64,000 bases of DNA from Hofstenia miamia (GCA_900660155.1 CABFPE010000316.1:496990-560989), one strand, 5' to 3'; positions 21,401-34,462 are shown, counted from the stretch's first letter. Notes: generated by a model not told the origin, from the letters alone. Made by a program: numbers and translations.

Positions 21401-23439
21401 TATGTCTTTTTTTTTTATTTTTTTGTTTCTACACAAAAATGGTGTACTCAGAATATGAACTGTTCTTTTTTTTCTTGCATTTCTATTTACATTGCGTTGC
21501 TATTTACAGTTGTTTGCAAGCAGTTCATTTCATCACTGTACTAAAACACTAAACGCCTCACCCACAACACTATTAACATGAACACACACACTACACATAC
21601 CGAGACAAAACTCTGTTGTTCAACGACTAGATAGTTATAAGAAAACAAAACCTCACATGAACAGATAATATAGTCACACAAAAATATCAGTACGAACACG
21701 GCAATCAACATTTACTTACGAGAGGCATTTAAAAAAGACAACTGCTGATCATCTAAAAAAGGGTGTTATGGGCTGCTTTAAAAAGGATACTATTTACAAG
21801 ATGGCATCTATGTCAGGTATAGAAGACATCATGAAGGAAATGTTTTGAAACGTTTACAACGCATTTAGTAGACTTCATATATACATCACTGAAATTTATT
21901 ACTATAATTCGGCTACAAGCAGTCAGAACTGCATTATGCAGCATCCAAATTGCTGGCAGCCGGAGAAATATGCAATGACAAACATATTATCATTGCCATT
22001 TCATTCCAAAAGTCACATTCATAATTTAAAATTATGAAATAATTGCATCCATCCTTTCAAAAATGTACTGGGTTATATACTTCAACAATGCACTAATAAT
22101 TTTGCGTATAATAAATTTAAATTCAATATTTTTGTTCTAAATAAATTTAGAAACAAATTTTCGAAGCATCGTTAAAAAATATACTGCCAGGAAACTTTGT
22201 TCTTATAAACAAGCAATATTCATTTAGTGCTAAAGTTTTGCATAAATTATTCTTATAATAACTTGAATATTCACATATTAAATATCTAAAGCATCGATTA
22301 TATTGGTTCAACACCGATTTCATTTGACAATTGCAATGGCGGGAATTTAGTTCACATTATTCCTCATGTTGGTTTAACTTGAAGAATTCAATATTGAAAG
22401 CGTCTGTTTACATGGTTTCTTTTTGCTGATATTTATCAAGCGATATAATAGGCTAACGTCAGTCATTTACCTAACCTAATTAACACAGACCAGGTGTTTG
22501 CTGTAATTATTGCTGGAATTTAAGCGACAAGGCCAAATATTATAAAGAAAGCCCCAGAAATTTTGTGTAAAGAAACGCGGTTTACAAAGTGACATTAGTT
22601 TTTCATATCAATGTTGTATTCTTGCAGCCTTAGTGTTGTAGTGCACTATATAATATTTAACGCTATTTTCTAAGGTAATATACATACATGTGCATATATA
22701 AATATGTATATATATATATATCCGGTTTTGGGTCCTGTCGGGTTCGAGTACAAATATTAGATTTATCATTCATAAAATATTGATGTTAGTCACATCTTGA
22801 ACTGAGAAATATCCAAGACGTTAAGTAATACGAATGAATTGCTGTTTCTCCGTCAGAAAATGATTGCTGTTAATGATCATTTGATTGGAGAAAGATAGAC
22901 AACGTAAAATCAAATTCAACGTTTCGGGTAGGCTTCAGGGACTAAATTTTCGGGTCGGGTTGGTTGCAGATTGTAAATATTATGATTGGGTCATGTTCGG
23001 GTCCATGTTTGCCTCATATTGTCACTCTCTAATATATATATATATATGCAATAGCACTCTGCCTTTATGCGGTTAGCGCAAAAGCAAAATATTATGTTAA
23101 ATGATGTCTGCCTCTGACAGCCCACTCAATATTTATATAATTTATTTTTATATATTACATGTGGCAGTTTTATTTTGACTTGCGCAAGTTCATGTTAATG
23201 TGCGTATTCCGATTATTCAATTAACATTTTTAATGTGTGCTTTAGCTTTCAATTCTGTGGGGAGTTTATATAAGGAATCTATTGAATTCGTCAAATGATT
23301 TCATCATGATGAACAAATGTAAACGCATTCATGCACTATTGAATTTGCTTGACAAAGAGAGTCAATGATGTGGACCATTAAGAGACCGGACCAAAATTGT
23401 AACAATCATTTGGAAATTGTTTAGAAAATTCTTATGAAT
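21401..23439. other. Non-coding, includes CA-rich and GGGT-rich stretches
   Basis: There is a CA-rich segment at about 21540-21720 and a GGGTCGGGTT-like segment at about 22725-23010 near short TA runs. The latter resembles a small non-autonomous element but its ends could not be defined. No genes were recognised. Confidence 0.4.
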
Positions 23440-23840
23440 AGCCTAGAAATAGCTTAAAAATTACTTAGAAAACATTTAGTAATGGGTTAGAAAACTTCTA
23501 GAAGACAAATAGAAAACGTTTAGATGACGTTTAGAAGACGTCTAGAAGATGTTTAAAAGACGTCTGAAGACGTTTAGAAGATGTCTAGAAGACGTTTAAA
23601 AGATGTTTCAGAACATTATTTAGTGGACACTAGATGGCATTCAGCAACGTTTAGAAATTGTGTTTAATAAGACGTTTAGAAGACATTTAGAAACCGTTTT
23701 AGAACATCATTTGGTGGACACTAGATGGCATTCAACAACGCTTAGAAATGGTGTTTTATACGACGCTTAGAAGACGTATCTTAAGACGTCTTACAACGTG
23801 TTATACCATTATAAGAGGGGTATAAAACGTTTTATTGTTT
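23440..23840 (+). repeat. 11-bp tandem repeats followed by a 91-bp direct repeat
   Basis: From about 23500 to 23612 the sequence is a run of 11-base units of the form GAYGTYTARAA (for example GACGTTTAGAA, GACGTCTAGAA, GATGTTTAAAA). Before this the units are more decayed. A 91-bp direct repeat follows, seen by GTGGACACTAGATGGCATTC at 23623 and again at 23714. No ORF spans it. Confidence 0.75.
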
Positions 23841-24059
23841 ATTGGGTGGTGCTTTATAATATTAAAATTTAAGTGTACTGGATCAGTTGGTTTGTTTGTA
23901 ATCTCCACGCAATATTCAAATATTAATGTTATATCTAACCAACATAATATATATATATATATGTACTGTTAAAATTTAGCAACTATAGTTATGAATACGC
24001 TCTTGATTACGAGCGGCCTCCAATTCAGCCCGCAGTACTGGCAATGATTACTGTAATAT

Positions 24060-24595
24060 GAATTTCATGTAACATACAAAAGAAAATGCTTAAATGTAAT
24101 TATTGAAAATTACATGTTCAATATTTATTAAATTATTAATATAATTAACATTAATTATGAATTGTATTAGACACTTTTAATATAATCTTTAAGCTACATA
24201 TATCATTTCAACAATATAATGCTTTGATTAACTAAGTGGCCACGAAAAAGGCCGAATGGAAATTAGCTCTAAAAGAGCTAAAACATGCTGCTTCAAACTA
24301 AATCGTCATTTTGAATAATCGATGGATATTACTTATAAATTATTAGCATCAGTGGTAAATACAATGCGTTTGTTACAAAGGTCTTTGATGTGATCAGTTG
24401 CCACAAATGAATATGTTAAAAATAATAATTGATACTGCAATATGATTGGCTGTAATGTTAAATAAATATATTGCTATAACTTTTTAAATAATAATTTCCT
24501 AAAAAAGAATAAATTTGGAATCAGCGAAAAAAAATTACATCTAATGGCATAATTAATTTTTTCTTTAAAAGAGTTACCTATTCTGCAATTTCGCC
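24060..24595 (-). mobile_element. Internally deleted Merlin copy retaining the 3' stem-loops
   Basis: Read on the minus strand it begins GGCGAAATTGCAGAATAGG (24595 downward), a better-preserved terminus than the copy at 17.5 kb. It follows that copy's left arm to CCATCGATTATTC. It then jumps over the transposase to sequence matching 18680-18830, including remnants of both hairpins: AGCTCTTTTAGAGCT at 24265-24279 and GGCCTTTTTCGTGGCC at 24238-24253. The other terminus is missing. Confidence 0.7.
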
Positions 24596-26384
24596 TGTAA
24601 ATTATTAATGATTTGAATTTTCATGATCACTTTGAAAATAATAAAATTTGTTAGTTTTATACAAATTCTTACTTCAGCATTGATCAAATTTAATTTTAAC
24701 TTACATTCAGTGGCGGCGATTGGCATTATATGCAGGGTGGACCACACTAAATGTAGAAGGTTAAATTAATCAAGTAGGTATTTATCAGTATTTTGATAAA
24801 ATCGTAAAAAGGGTGTATCTTAGCATACTATATACTGTTTGAAAGAGTAACACAGGCGCAAGTTGTCTTAAGCTTTAAAATTGTAGCTATAACAGGGAAT
24901 GGCCATATAACTTGGCCAGTTTCTATCCGATCTTCAAAGTTGTTGCATACTTCGATTTTTCATCGATAAATCTAGAAAAAAAATATTTTTTCAATTTTGA
25001 AAATTTTTAAGTAAAAATCGAAAAATAGATTAATATTAAAAAATTGGCCAGCTTCGAGGAGATACGCGAGGCGATTGAAGTGCCATTAGAAAGGTTAAAG
25101 TGAGACAAAGTTTGTCTCACGGCTTAACACTTATTGTAGGCACTATTTCATTAATTCCGAACACTTGTTGCTCGAAAGGTTTATTATTTCATGTTATTCC
25201 ACCTTTGCAAACGTGCTCAGGTTTTGATTGGCCGTTGGATTACTATATTGCATACATATTGTTTAAGAGAAAGGTGGATGAAGGCAATTTAGTCCGCCTT
25301 CTGAGGAACAATTTTGATTGGATAAATTGTAAATTTGGAGTTACCGCCAAGCGGCAAAATATTGCTTTACAAATTTTACTTACCACTTTAAATTTGATTT
25401 TATTTGTTATCATGTATTTCATGCACAACAACAAAAACACTTTTGGCAAGGATTCCAGGATTTGCAAAGCTCAGCAACCGCAAAAATTTCTGTCCGGACT
25501 GTAGAGTGGTTGCAATCAGGAAATTTGTGGTCATGCATTGAGATGATATTGTCAAACTGGCTAAAAATATATCAATGTAGAACTTAAATAATTTGTCATA
25601 GATTAATTTACTACAATAATTGATACGACTATGTAGATATCTCCCTAATTTGAATGCCATTTTAAGTCTTCTTATTGAAAACAATTTATATAGTCATTTA
25701 TTATAGTAGTTTTCAGTAAAAAACGCGGTTTTTACGACTCAGCCTATAGTCGCCATTAATTACAGATGACTGCTGGTTATTTAATGAGCGAATGATTTAT
25801 ATCCGTTGTTTAATTTATGTGCCATTGGTGGCAAATTGTAGGTTTTTTATGGCAGAGCAGATTTTAAATGTAAATACAGAATTTTATATTATTAAATAGT
25901 TCAAGCATTGCATTTAACCTAACTTTTTTAAACCAGACAATATTTTCATTGTTTACAATATTATAACATATCAGTTTTACTATGCTATCGAAATATATTA
26001 TTGACTATAAATCAAAAGAAAACTACGCATTTTAGAAGAATTAGAAATATATCTAATATTGTACTAAGGAAACCGCATTATAATGATATAATAGAAAAAA
26101 TATTTTGGAATTGGATCAATTGCATTAAAATATAAAACAGTGAAAATTTCCTTCAGTACTGACAGGCTTTTTGCAAGAAAATATAATTAACTTAAGAAAC
26201 TACACATACGATTATCGAAGCATTTGTTCAAATGTAATCAATTCTTATTTTGATTTATAGCATGCTAGAAAAGTTTTTAAAGCAATTACAAATATATAAA
26301 CTGATAAATCTTGATTATATCAAAATGAATTTTTCTCTAATGTCTAACCTGATAAATTTAGTAAGTTCAACTCTCTCTCATATA
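24596..26384. other. No supported gene; hAT-like terminus at about 24710
   Basis: CAGTGGCGGCGATTGGCA at about 24710 looks like a hAT terminal repeat, but no partner end was found downstream. A 134-codon open frame at 25100-25504 starts at GTG, overlaps antisense open frames and shows no family motif, so it is not called. Confidence 0.4.
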
Positions 26385-27684
26385 GTTGGCTGCAAAAAAA
26401 TGAGACTGAACACCTATTTTTTCACACTTTGTGGAAACGTATTGAGACGTTTTAGAGGAAAACAATAAAAATAAAAGACAACGAGAATTTTGTGAACTTT
26501 AAAATGGTCAAACAAAAAAGTTAATTAATTAAACTGGTACTTCGTAATTATTTGAAAACACTTACCAAAAAATTGTTTTGCTTTGCAAAGTTTCTACTTG
26601 ATTTCTTCGGAATGGAAACGTTGGAACAGCTTGAAAACGCCTTTGCGACATCGCAAATTTCTCGATCAACTTATTTTCGAAAGCTGAAAAAAATTCGACA
26701 AGGAGAATCTCTCAAAAGAAGAAAAGGAAGTGGACGCCCTCGAAAAATTATTGGAAAATTCATTCATAAAACAGTCTCAAAAATCCCTATATTTCTGGGA
26801 AAAAAATTGCAAACCGACTTCAAACTGAAGCCGATATCTCTGTGCATGAAACCACAGTTCAGAGAACACTGAAAAAAAGTGGAGTTACAAAAATTGGCAG
26901 AAAAAATCGACTTCTGATTACAAAAGAACATCAAGAAAAAAGATTAAAATTCGTGAAAGATTGGAAAGACTACACTTTTAAAGATGTTTGGATAACTGAT
27001 GAGAGCGTATTTCAACTACACAGAAACAAAGTACAAGTGTAGTCTTCAAGGAAATGTCCAAGACCAACAAAATGGGTTCCAAATTTCGACCAAAAATTAT
27101 GAATTGGGGAGCACTTTCCTATCTTGGGTTTTATTTGCAAAAGCCACAATCGACAGTCAAAGATATTGCCAAATTATAGCTGAATTTATTCCTTATGCTG
27201 ATGCTTTATATGATGATGGATGGATATTCCAACAGGGCGGAGCAACCCCACACACGTCAACAAAGACAAAAAATTGGTTTTCTGAAACAAAAAATTGGTT
27301 TTCTGAAAATAATATCTAGTTTTTGCAATAGCCACCAAGTTCTGCTGATCTTTCTTCAATCGAAAACGTGTGGAAGATATTGAAAAATATATCAGATTTA
27401 AAAGGAAAAATCCAAGAAAGTCAACACATTTTGACATCTGAAATGAAGTCCAATTTAATGAAATCAGTTTCAGTTCGTTTGAATGAAGTTATTTCTACAG
27501 GAGGAAAACAAATTAGACTTTGATGCTTTTTACTTGTAGTCCTTTAATGTATCTTTAAAATCTTACCTTTCTTGAGTTGTTACGTTCAGTAGTTCAAAAG
27601 TAATATGCCTTTTTTCTAGTTGTTACGTTCAGTAGTTCAAAAGTAATATGCCTTTTTTCTAGTCTCATTTTTTTTGCAGCCAAC
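26385..27684 (+). mobile_element. Tc1-type transposon, complete ends, TA target duplication
   Basis: The element is 1,300 bp. It begins GTTGGCTGCAAAAAAATGAG and ends in the inverse, CTCATTTTTTTTGCAGCCAAC, with TA on both sides (26383-26384 and 27685-27686). Near the right end a segment of about 45 bases (GTTACGTTCAGTAGTTCAAA...) is directly duplicated at about 27577-27660. It encloses the transposase pseudogene 26504-27523. Confidence 0.9.
26504..27523 (+). pseudogene. Tc1-like transposase pseudogene (DD34E type)
   Basis: The start is at ATG 26504 (MVKQKS). A helix-turn-helix region follows (ISRSTYFRKLKKIRQ) and a GRPRKI hook (GSGRPRKI). Frame changes near 26840, 27040 and 27310 separate the catalytic motifs VWITDES, WIFQQGGATPHTS and SSADLSSIENVW. 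The second catalytic aspartate is replaced by glycine (QQGGA instead of QQDGA). A 21-bp duplication repeats the KNWFSET segment. Without that duplication the D-to-E spacing would be 34, the Tc1 value. Inactive. Confidence 0.85.
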
Positions 27685-28392
27685 TATTGAAATGACAATC
27701 CCGTTATTCTCTGTTGCCTAACATCAACTAATATATAAAATAATTCATATCCCTAACAACAATAGTATATCAAATACACAAACTGGATTGCATAAATCGC
27801 ACTTAAACTTTATTGCTCTACTTTAGGTTACAGAAAAATATTGGCAAAAAAATTTTAGATCTACCTTATACTGGATAGCAATAAAAATTCTTTTCAGAAA
27901 ACAAAATATTTTAGGGTAGTTGTTACCATGGGTATTAGATCGCCACATCATCTGAACTGTAGGTATGGAAATAATTTCCTTAAAAGGAAATTTTTATTTG
28001 CATATACTTCAGACACAAGAATAGGTTTTACAACAAATCTTCATCATTGCATGGGCGGGAGCAACCCCATAGATGTGTACATGTAAATGGCTTTCAATAT
28101 TTCCTACCAGATGTAAATAAAATTGACGCTAGTAAAAATAGGGTTAGTGATTTTCAATGATCCTTAAGGCAACTTCAATGAATTTAAATTTTTATTAAAG
28201 ATTTTGAGAAATTGTTTCATGATTTTACATATATAAAGAAAAAATTGATGAATTTCGTTATTATTTTGAATTTTTCATTAATATTAAAAAAATTATGTTA
28301 GAATATTTTGACATCACTTAGCATCCACAAAATTGAAAATAAACCACTAAAAACATATCATATAACTCAAAAACTTATAGTCTCTCTCGAAA

Positions 28393-29165
28393 ATACCAAT
28401 ATCCTGCTGGCTTAATGCTACACATGCTTCTCTATATATATGAAATCAGCTATGAAATGTATAGGACCGTAGATTACTTACAATTATTCCATAATAAAAC
28501 GCAGATAATATAGGGTTGTCAGATAAGTTTTTTCCCATACAAAATCCTTTATATCTTTTGAAATAGCAACAGACTAAACATAGATGCAGATTTTGTTATA
28601 GCAGCTTTTTGAATGCTTTTAATTCTAAATATCTATGCAGTTTTGAATTTTTTTTAATGAAATAGCAATTACTCGCAGATAGAGCATTTGAAATCAAGAT
28701 GGAGCTTGAACGTAATGACATCCTGCCCAAAAGGTGGCAAAAGATTGTGAGCGCCAATGGCGATTATATTGAATGATTTTTTTGCTTTTCTTATCATTGA
28801 ATTTGTATAATAAATGCAGTATGAATAAGCAATATTGCTTTGTTTGGAAAAAACTTATCTGACAACCCTATATAACTATGTTTTCATTTGGATGTTTGTA
28901 TGAAGCTTAACGTTAACGAAATAATTGCAATTTCGAAATTTCCTTTAAAGAAAGACAGCNATACCAATATCCTGCTGGCTTAATGCTACACATGCTTCTC
29001 TATATATATGAAATCAGCTATGAAATGTATAGGACCGTAGATTACTTACAATTATTCCATAATAAAACGCAGATAATATAACTATGTTTTCATTTGGATG
29101 TTTGTATGAAGCTTAACGTTAACGAAATAATTGCAATTTCGAAATTTCCTTTAAAGAAAGACAGC
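28393..29165 (+). repeat. Locus present twice in tandem, joined at an N (28960)
   Basis: Sequence 28393-28512 plus 28873-28959 recurs at 28961-29165. The first copy carries a 356-bp mariner MITE and the second has the empty site. The junction is a single N. Outside the MITE the two copies look essentially identical. This is more likely two alleles placed in series by the assembler than a biological duplication. Confidence 0.8.
28513..28868 (+). mobile_element. Internally deleted mariner element (MITE)
   Basis: The 356-bp element begins GGGTTGTCAGATAAGTTTTT and ends in its inverse, AAAAACTTATCTGACAACCC. It is flanked by TATA on each side, and the empty site with a single TATA is seen at about 29074-29084. 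Inside, 28697-28776 encodes the mariner transposase C-terminus, ending LPKRWQKIVSANGDYIE and a stop. The rest of the transposase is deleted. Confidence 0.85.
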
Positions 29166-31905
29166 ACTACAATGCACATTGCTTCGTCATTCAGAAATAA
29201 TTCGTGACTGTATAAAAATACATGACAATTTAGAGCAATCGCTAAGAATATTTTTTATGCCATGTATTAAGATAGCACGCAAAATCAATTTTCGTACCCC
29301 ATCGCGCGACAGAAATAATCAGGAGCAAGAAATATTTCGTGTAATGTTTGAGCATGAATCACATGATGGAAAATGACGTCAAATAGACATCAACGTACAA
29401 CATGCCTTCACAAACAGGAACCTTTCTTGCCCATATTATGAGAAATTTCCATACCATTCCCATTTGTAGATGTCTTACTGTTGTTACTTGTCGTCAGCTA
29501 TGAGGTGGTAATTCTACTTGTTTCATGATTCTACCAGCCACTGAGTGAAATCTGTAAAATTATGAATATAAATTTTCTTTCAATTTTTTGATCCCATAAT
29601 AAGTTTAATGATGTATCATTAACTATTCGTACGTAATATAAATAGTAATTAACTTTTTTCCAATCCTCATTTGTCCATTGACAATGTTGACAAGCAAAAT
29701 TGAGATGCTAGCATTTCATTCGATCTGTCAAATGCGGAGAAAAACGGTATATTGTAGACTAGCACCCGTTCTCTTCAACTTGAACTGCATAATGCGTGAT
29801 GCCCTAGTAGTCCCATTCACTTTCAGTTCACTACGCAAATCAGTGGCTGCCACTTAAGGATAATAACATGAGCGACAACGATACTTATGTCAATCTGAGC
29901 TGTTGTAGCAGATGCCCGAACTAAACTGCCTAATTTCTCTGAAGTAGGTGACGCTTTTTGTCCATTTGCAGAAGTTTGCCAAAAGAAACGATGGCTCACA
30001 TATTTTAGCCAAATTTTTATACGGCACATCCCTCATGTGATTGGTTAAAGTAATATTTGTATAAATGCAATGCGCGAAGGTACAAATCTAGTGCGCACAG
30101 ATATGTGCAGATATCACTAAAGTAATTTGCAAATTATCACCAGGAAAGGCCATGTAATTTGATGGCAACATTGTAATCACTTGAAAAACAATGTAAATGA
30201 TCTTTCTAACTAAATTCAAATGAAAACTAATCTAGATTGAAAAATTTCTATGCAAAATCAAATTAAAAAATTGTCAATATCGCCCAACCACCTCCATCTG
30301 AAATTTATGGATTTAATCCTGTCATGTAATAAAGCATCACAAGTTAATTTGTTCATTATAATCGCTGTGTTTTAGTAACCAAATAATTAACATTTGACAG
30401 CACAAATTGATTAGACTTAAGTATGTTATGTTATCAATTGTATTAATATTACATGCTAAATAATAATATTGTTTTTAAGTTAATATGTAGCAAATATCAA
30501 AGCTCAAAATAATAATATTTTAACATAATAATAGAATAATTTCTGACAATAGATGGCGTTATTACACTTAAGAGAAAACATCAATCTTAAATTTCACATT
30601 TACACGCAATTTTTTGATAAATTAGCTACATTTTTTATATCCCAAATTTATTTCTTTATAAAAGAAATCAATCTAATGATCGTATTAAGCAGTATTGCAT
30701 TTCTTTATAATCGTCTTTGTCAAAAATTATTAAAAATGATACAACGTTATTACATTTTTATCATAATGATATCATTCGTACTAAGATAATTACATTCTTA
30801 TAGACTGGGAATAGATCAATCGATTTCCAAATGTTGCAATAATGAAAATACCAACTATACACTGAGTAAACCTGGTGCAAACCATACGAAAAATCCTTCC
30901 GCGACCAATGTTACATTCACTCTTTCTGAATGAACTTCATGCAGTTATTGTCAAACCTTCATGTATTTATAGTATTTATTTCACATGTAATGTTATTGAT
31001 TCACTACTGAAGCATTTTTTGAATACAGGCCCGTAGCCAGCATCATCACCTAAGGGGAGTTGACGCGCATTCAGGAGGGGTTGATGTTAATTTCGACCTT
31101 CCTCAATATTTAAACTAAAATTTTACCAAGACTGCACACCATTTTAATGTTATGTTGCATGCATTGACTTGGCGGAAGTTTCTGACGGTGGTCACCTAGT
31201 ATTGATTACGTCAGTGACCAATAGCGGGGCAAAGCCCAGCAATTTTTTTTGAAAATATCCACAAAATAGACCTTAGAAATGAATTTCACAACATTGCTGA
31301 AAGCACCATTGTATTAACAAATCAAAATTTGACTTTACTCAACTTGAAACATGAATTGCCTCGAATTTGAAAAAAAGGAATTTAGACATATTAAAAAACT
31401 AATTTCTATTGTCAGTGTTTAAATATGAATGGAAAGAATATGACAATTGAATTTTGCCTAAGAAGCATATCTGACTGGCCCAGTATTCCAAATTTGTAAA
31501 TCGGTCGTTCTGCCCACGGACTGACCCGCATTTGGACCCGAAATTGGCGGGCCTGGCTGGCAAAACAGGCGCATGTAGAGCAAACACTTACATATAGTTT
31601 GAATGTTCCATAAAAATTAAATGAACTGTATATAAAATTTTATATTTTTTTCTTTATATATATATATTTAGCAATGAGGTCTAATATGGGTTCATATATT
31701 GAACTACAATTTCAAATCATCATTTTCAATAAGATTTTCAAATATAATGTCATCAGAATCCATGGAATCATCATCCTCTTATGATTTCCTGGATTAAGAT
31801 TGGCGAAATGCTCAAGAACATTCAATGCTGACAATTGCTGTGCATTACCAAGAAGATGTAATTCCTATAATAAATTTGGTCTGTTAAGTGTTTTGAATAC
31901 TCACA
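29166..31905. other. No supported gene; one hAT-like terminus at about 31028
   Basis: Mostly AT-rich non-coding DNA. CAGGCCCGTAGCCAGCATC at about 31027 resembles a hAT terminal repeat, with no matching end identified. Short open frames at 29179, 29823, 30553 and 31399 carry no motifs. Confidence 0.4.
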
Positions 31906-32128
31906 ACACTTACCGGTCAAAATGACCGGAATGGGTATTGTAGGTATTCACAAAAAATTACAGATAAAATTCAATGAAAATTTTTAATGATCACTAAAAA
32001 TAATTTTGCATCATAATAAAATAATTGTAAGAAAATTTCAAATCAAAAGTTCAACTGAAAATTTTTACAAGACAAAAGCATTTTGTTCCGGTCAAAAAGA
32101 CCGGTTTGGGTGTTTTAGTGTTAAATTA
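31906..32128. mobile_element. Probable small MITE with palindromic ends
   Basis: Two palindromes, CCGGTCAAAATGACCGG at about 31914 and CCGGTCAAAAAGACCGG at about 32088, face each other. Each is followed outward by a GGGTNTT/AACAC-like stretch, and TTAA occurs just outside the right end (GTGTTAA) and a little further out on the left. This suggests a piggyBac-type MITE, but the termini are not symmetric enough to be certain. Confidence 0.5.
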
Positions 32129-32569
32129 AATTGAAAACTATTCAATTGCATGGTTTTTACCATCAGTGATTATTTTAAAACGTAAAATGTGAAATAAACT
32201 ATAAACTTAATTAATTATGCAAAACCCTTGACATAAATTCTTTTAAATGCAATCCAAAGAAGAAATCTTTGTAGTAATAACTAATAATCGAACAATTTAA
32301 AATTAATACAATGGATTTTTATATTTAAAATATTGCGCTTCCACTGTTCCTATTTGACACACTAAACTAGTATTACACATTAACCAATCACATCTAAGTT
32401 GTAACTAAGTGACATTTAATAGTTACATGTGAGAAATTTCAAATTTATATTGCCGTCGACCATTTTAAAGAGTTGTATTATTGTTTTTGGTCGATTTAAC
32501 CCTATTTTGTAAAACTAGTTGTTAACTATTTGTCAATATCTTTCAGAAAACATAACCCGAGTAAAAAAT

Positions 32570-33330
32570 TTGTGACGCTAACGGTTGTTTTTCGGTTATT
32601 TTTTAACGGAAACGGTTATGGTTATTAAAAATCAGGTTATTTTTGGTGACTGTATAACGAAAATGGTTTTGGTTAATTTTTGGTTATTTAATGACGAAAA
32701 CGCTTTTGGTATTTAAATGGTTATTTTTTGGTTAATCAACATTAGAGTCAAATAAATTTATTCATAAATTGATTCTATAAAAATAATAATAATTGATTTA
32801 ATCAAACCTTTAAAATTAGTTTTCGGAAACATATTATTCATCAGAAATGTGTGATAGCATATTTTCGCCATTTTCTACAAGCTTAATAAATACTGTGTCA
32901 ATATTATACATTTAGAATAATCTTATATAGCAGAATCAATCTTTGAGGAATATCCATGAATGAGAAGTAGGCTTCAGTAAGTTATTGGTGTAAATGATCT
33001 TGTATAAATGAACAGTTATTTCCTCAAGTTGACGAATTGTCGTATACAGTAATGCACTTTGAATGGGTGATTGCAATGGATTAATGGTTGCAAGAGTGTA
33101 GGGTACTAAAAAGTAACTAAAAAAATGTCTTCAATGCAAAATTGGTTCTGTATTCGTGCATGTTTTGCAAAATGGAAAGAATAATTTGTCGTAAATATGT
33201 TTAATATTTGGTTTCAGAAAACCGTTTTTTATTAATTAAAAACCGGTTTTTGACTGGAAATTTAACCAAAAATTAACGTTAAAAAACGGTTTTTAACGAT
33301 TTTGGTTATAAAATAATATTTTTGGGGTAA
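32570..33330. repeat. GGTT/AACC-rich low-complexity element
   Basis: The left side (32570-32750) is built of AACGGTTATTTTTGGTTA-like words. The right side (33225-33330) has the inverse composition with AAAACCGGTTTTT. The region looks like a diverged inverted-repeat element of simple sequence; exact ends were not found. Confidence 0.45.
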
Positions 33331-34440
33331 AATTTAGTCATTTCTTTCCTTGGGAAGAGATAAATGAAAATTTCGTAATATCATGAAAATATAAATTATT
33401 TAAAATTATATTCTTAATAAGCATAGCCCATTTTGTAAGCATCGCAAATTTCACCAATTTTATTTCTCAGTCCCACTTTATACATATAATTTCATCTTCA
33501 AAAAATCTACAATTAACTACAATTAACAGCTATCCTATTTTTGACGATAGATGGCCTTCAGTAATTCTAAAACCTGTCGAAATGACCCTGAAAAGACATA
33601 GTATTAGTAATTGTAATTTTCCAAATGCAAATCGACACTCCACCATCGATTCCAATGCTGTTTCGACATTGGTGTGTTTATTGAGTATTCATTATCTAAT
33701 TTCGCGGTGTAATCAAAATTTTGCATTGAGACTAGTGCTATGGCTTCTCTACCTGACAAAGCAATTTAATGCATCATCTAACAAATCTTTGTTATCCTAA
33801 ATAATAAAACACACAGCACTGTCTTCTTTAATCACAACTACAATAGGAAAGTCATCTGGATTTGTGGTTCTCTTTACTCCAATGTCATTTTAAATGAAAA
33901 TTTATACAGAAGACAAAATTGGCAGACATTATTTTACTTTGCTAACATGCTTTGTTCGCATACTATGCCGAATGAAGACTGCCACCCGAAGGCCGATAAT
34001 TGTGCTGCGAGTGTCACTGAGTGCCACTCATGTGCCTCAACGTTTAGATTTCCGTTTTCATAATAGAATAAAACCCGATACAACATAATGATAAATCCAA
34101 ACGAGTTAATTTATCAACTTTCTCTTCCGTTTACAGCATATTTATATTACACTTTACAAACAGATCAACATGTACCTGTTTCTAGTTGATGAATATTTCT
34201 ATCATTGAACTTTCGTCTGATATTCCTTACGCAACGTGTTATTAATTAGCTTACGCGTCTTCGGTTGCTCCCTTTTGCCAAACTCTTTTGTCGACAAATA
34301 TTCTTGTCGTAATTGATTTGATTAGTTGCAATAAAAGATAAATAATTAACAATTTAGCATAATCAAAAAAAATAATCACTGAAAAGTATCTAGTTTCTTT
34401 GTTTCTTATGCCGATTATGCAACAAGAGTATTTAGAATGA
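33331..34440. other. No supported feature
   Basis: Non-coding AT-rich sequence. Open frames at 33582 and 33894 are short and without motifs. Confidence 0.45.
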
Positions 34441-34462
34441 TATAAAAAGATACTTCTGTAGG

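Noticed and set aside
22736..22750. GGGTTCGAG as a tRNA T-arm
   Set aside because: No matching acceptor stem, D-arm or anticodon arm could be drawn around it.
22725..23010. GGGTCGGGTT-rich segment as a gene or telomere-like repeat
   Set aside because: The motif is irregular and does not form a tandem telomeric array; probably a degenerate small element without definable ends.
25100..25504. 134-codon open frame on the plus strand
   Set aside because: It starts at GTG, has overlapping antisense frames of similar length and no recognisable motif; composition does not set it apart from background.
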